The notes below the pieces were generated by a model. That model saw nothing but the letters and a program-made list of their open reading frames with translations. It did no database searches and was not told the origin of the DNA. The position numbers and the translations under genes were made by a program. 64,000 nucleotides of DNA, from contig NC_090255.1 of the NCBI RefSeq assembly GCF_037325665.1, positions 29,881,985 through 29,945,984 of the forward strand, read 5' to 3'. Of the stretch, positions 46,101 to 49,100 are shown in pieces. Within the stretch, counting starts at the first letter, position 1. Every line of letters begins with the position of its first letter. The stretch comes from Littorina saxatilis (taxonomy: Eukaryota; Mollusca; Gastropoda; Littorinimorpha; Littorinidae).

Positions 46101-49100
46101 GTATTTTAAGAATGTATGCAAACTACAGAAAAGTCCTTATGTTGTTTATGCTGACTTTGAATCTATCATTGTGCCATATGAAGGACCTTTACCAAAAGAC
46201 CTACCTAAAACAGTAACTCTAAGTAATCATCAAGTCTGTTCATATGCATTTATTGTTGTTAGTTCAGATGGTAAACATTCTAAACCGCAATTGTACAGAG
46301 GACCTAATGCAGCAAAGAACTTCTTACAGCAAATGAACCAAGTGCGAAATGACTGCTCCAAACAACTGAATCTTTCAGACATTGTTATGAAACCTGAAGA
46401 CCAAGAACAGTTTAACTCTACCACACAGTGTTGGATATGCGAACAAAGTCTAACACCAAACACAGACAATCCAATAGTAAGAGATCATGATCATGTAAGT
46501 GGGCAGTTCCGAGGAGCAGCACACAGCAAATGTAATCTACAATTAAAGTTTGATCCTAAGACTTGGAAGCTTCCAATCTTCTTCCATAACTTGCGCGGTT
46601 ATGATTCACATCTGATCATGCAGGCAGTAACTGATGAATACAAAGCAAGATGCATTGCGCAGTCTTCAGAAAAGTACATGGCCTTTACTCTGAATAGTTT
46701 ATACTTCTACGATTCTGCTCAACATCTGATGGGAACACTTGAGTCTTTATCTTCATCACTAACTGCTTTTCCAATCACATGTAAGTACTTTGACAGTGAC
46801 TTAGTTAGAAAGGGAGTCTATCCATATGAATACATGGATTCGTGGGAGAGGTTTGATGAAGATGAGTTACCACCAAAGGATGCTTACTTCTCACGGCTGA
46901 AGGGTAAAGGTATAAGTGACGAAGACTATGAACACGCTAAGACTGCATGGAATAAATTAGGATGTAATACAATGGGTGATTATCATGATCAATATTTGTT
47001 GGCTGATGTTTGTTTACTTGCAGATATATTTGAGAATTACAGAAGAACATGTATGAAGCACTACAATCTAGATCCTTCACATTACATATCTGCACCAGGC
47101 ATGAGCTGGGATGCATTTCTTAGATTTACAGGAGTAAAGATTGACTTGCTATCAGATCTACCTACACTTCAGATGATTGAAAATGGACTACGTGGAGGAA
47201 TCAGTATGGCTTCACACAATTACTGCAAAGCCAACAACAAATACTTGGACGACTTTGATCCTATGAAACCTTCTAATTACATCATGTATCTAGATGCAAA
47301 CAATTTGTATGGTTGGGCAATGTGTCAGACGCTTCCACTTCGAAACTTTAAGATCTATTCAGGACCATTTTCACAATGTGTTGTGCTGACAATATTAAAA
47401 GCAGGCCCAGACAGTCGAAAGGGATGGATACTAGAAGTTGACTTAGACTATCCACTATCACTTCATGATCTACATAATGATTATCCTTTAGCGGCTGAGA
47501 GGTTAAAAGTAAACCCAAGAGAACCTCCAAAGCTGGTGCCCAATCTGTTTCACAAAAAGAAGTATGTGTGTCACTACAGACTGTTACAGTTTTACATTAG
47601 ACATGGATTAATTTTGAAGGCTGTTCATCGTATAATTTTATTTGATCAAGAACAGTTTATGAAACCTTACATCATGAAAAACACAGAACTGAGAACCAAA
47701 GCCGCTGATGCATCAGAGAAAGACTTTTTTAAACTGATGAACAACAGTTGCTTTGGTAAGACAATGGAAAACCCACACAAGAGAAAGGATGTTAGACTTG
47801 TTACAAGAGAAAATGAGGCCATCAAGCTGACATCCAAACCACAGTATCAAGACTTTAAATACTTTCATGAACAGCTGTATGGTATCTTAATGAAAAAACT
47901 TGTAGTCAAGCTTGACAAACCAGTATTCATAGGCTTTACTGTGCTAGAGTTGTCAAAACTGTTGATGCTTGAGTTTTTGTATGATTATTTGAAACCAAGA
48001 TATCCCAAATCGAGAGTACTTTACACAGACACAGATTCATTCTTACTTGACATTCCAGCGGATGACATTTACAAAGATCTAGAAGCTGAAAGTCCTGCAG
48101 TAAAAGGAAAAGATTCTTTTTATGACACTTGCGACTACCCTAAAGAATCACCATTGCACTCAAATGTTAACAAGAAGGTTATTGGAAAGATGAAAGATGA
48201 AATGAATGGGAAGATAATTAAGGAGTATGTTGGATTGCGTGCAAAGATGTACAGTGTTGCAAGTGAGAAAGGGGTGGTTAAAAAAGCAAAGGGTGTAAGC
48301 AAACAGGTTGTAAAGTCGAGCATATCGCATGATAACTACAAGGAAGCACTGTTTCAGAAGCGAGTGTTTCACCATGACAACCCTAAGATCAGTTCCGCGC
48401 TTCATCAGATCAACACAACTATTGTAAACAAGAAATCTTTAGATGCTAATGACACAAAGCGCGTTTATTCATCACCAGAATATTCTTATGCAATTGGCCA
48501 CTGGAGAACAAACGGGACTCCAAATAGTCTGAGTGTGTAATAAGAATTTTTGTCAATCGGGAAAACCCGCTATGACGGGGAAGTGTTTGTGAAAGGGGAG
48601 TAGGCTTTGTTGAGTTTCAAAGCAGCCACCAAGTACACTTGTCAAAGCTTGATTCAATAAACAAGTTTTAATATTCATGAACCACGTGATACACCAGAAC
48701 CAATCGTGGTGGAACAATATTACACAAGTCATTTGCATAAAGTGCACTCGGTGGCCTCCTGAAAAGGCAGCCTAAATATTGAAGCGAAGCGTTGAAACAG
48801 AGTGACCCAAGCCGCCGATTTACCAGCAAGACCTACCGTTCACGCGTGAACGGTACTATTTTTAGAATCCTAGAATTCTTGAGAATTTCGGAGCTGGCTT
48901 GTTTCTGGTACACATACAGGCAAAATTGGTCATCACTGAGTTTGTGTAACACAGGAAGTTGTGAAATACGTCACGGCAAAATTGTTACCAAAAACATCGT
49001 AGATCGTATTGTGCAGGGTCAACTGCAACAAACTCAAATCGAGCCATTCATTCCTTCTTGTATTTGAGCGACTTATATACCAACATTTTTATGTCTTATT

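Noticed and set aside
48792-49067. 91-codon open frame in the Polinton right arm
   Set aside because: No motif, no AAAATG start context like the other element genes, and atypical composition.
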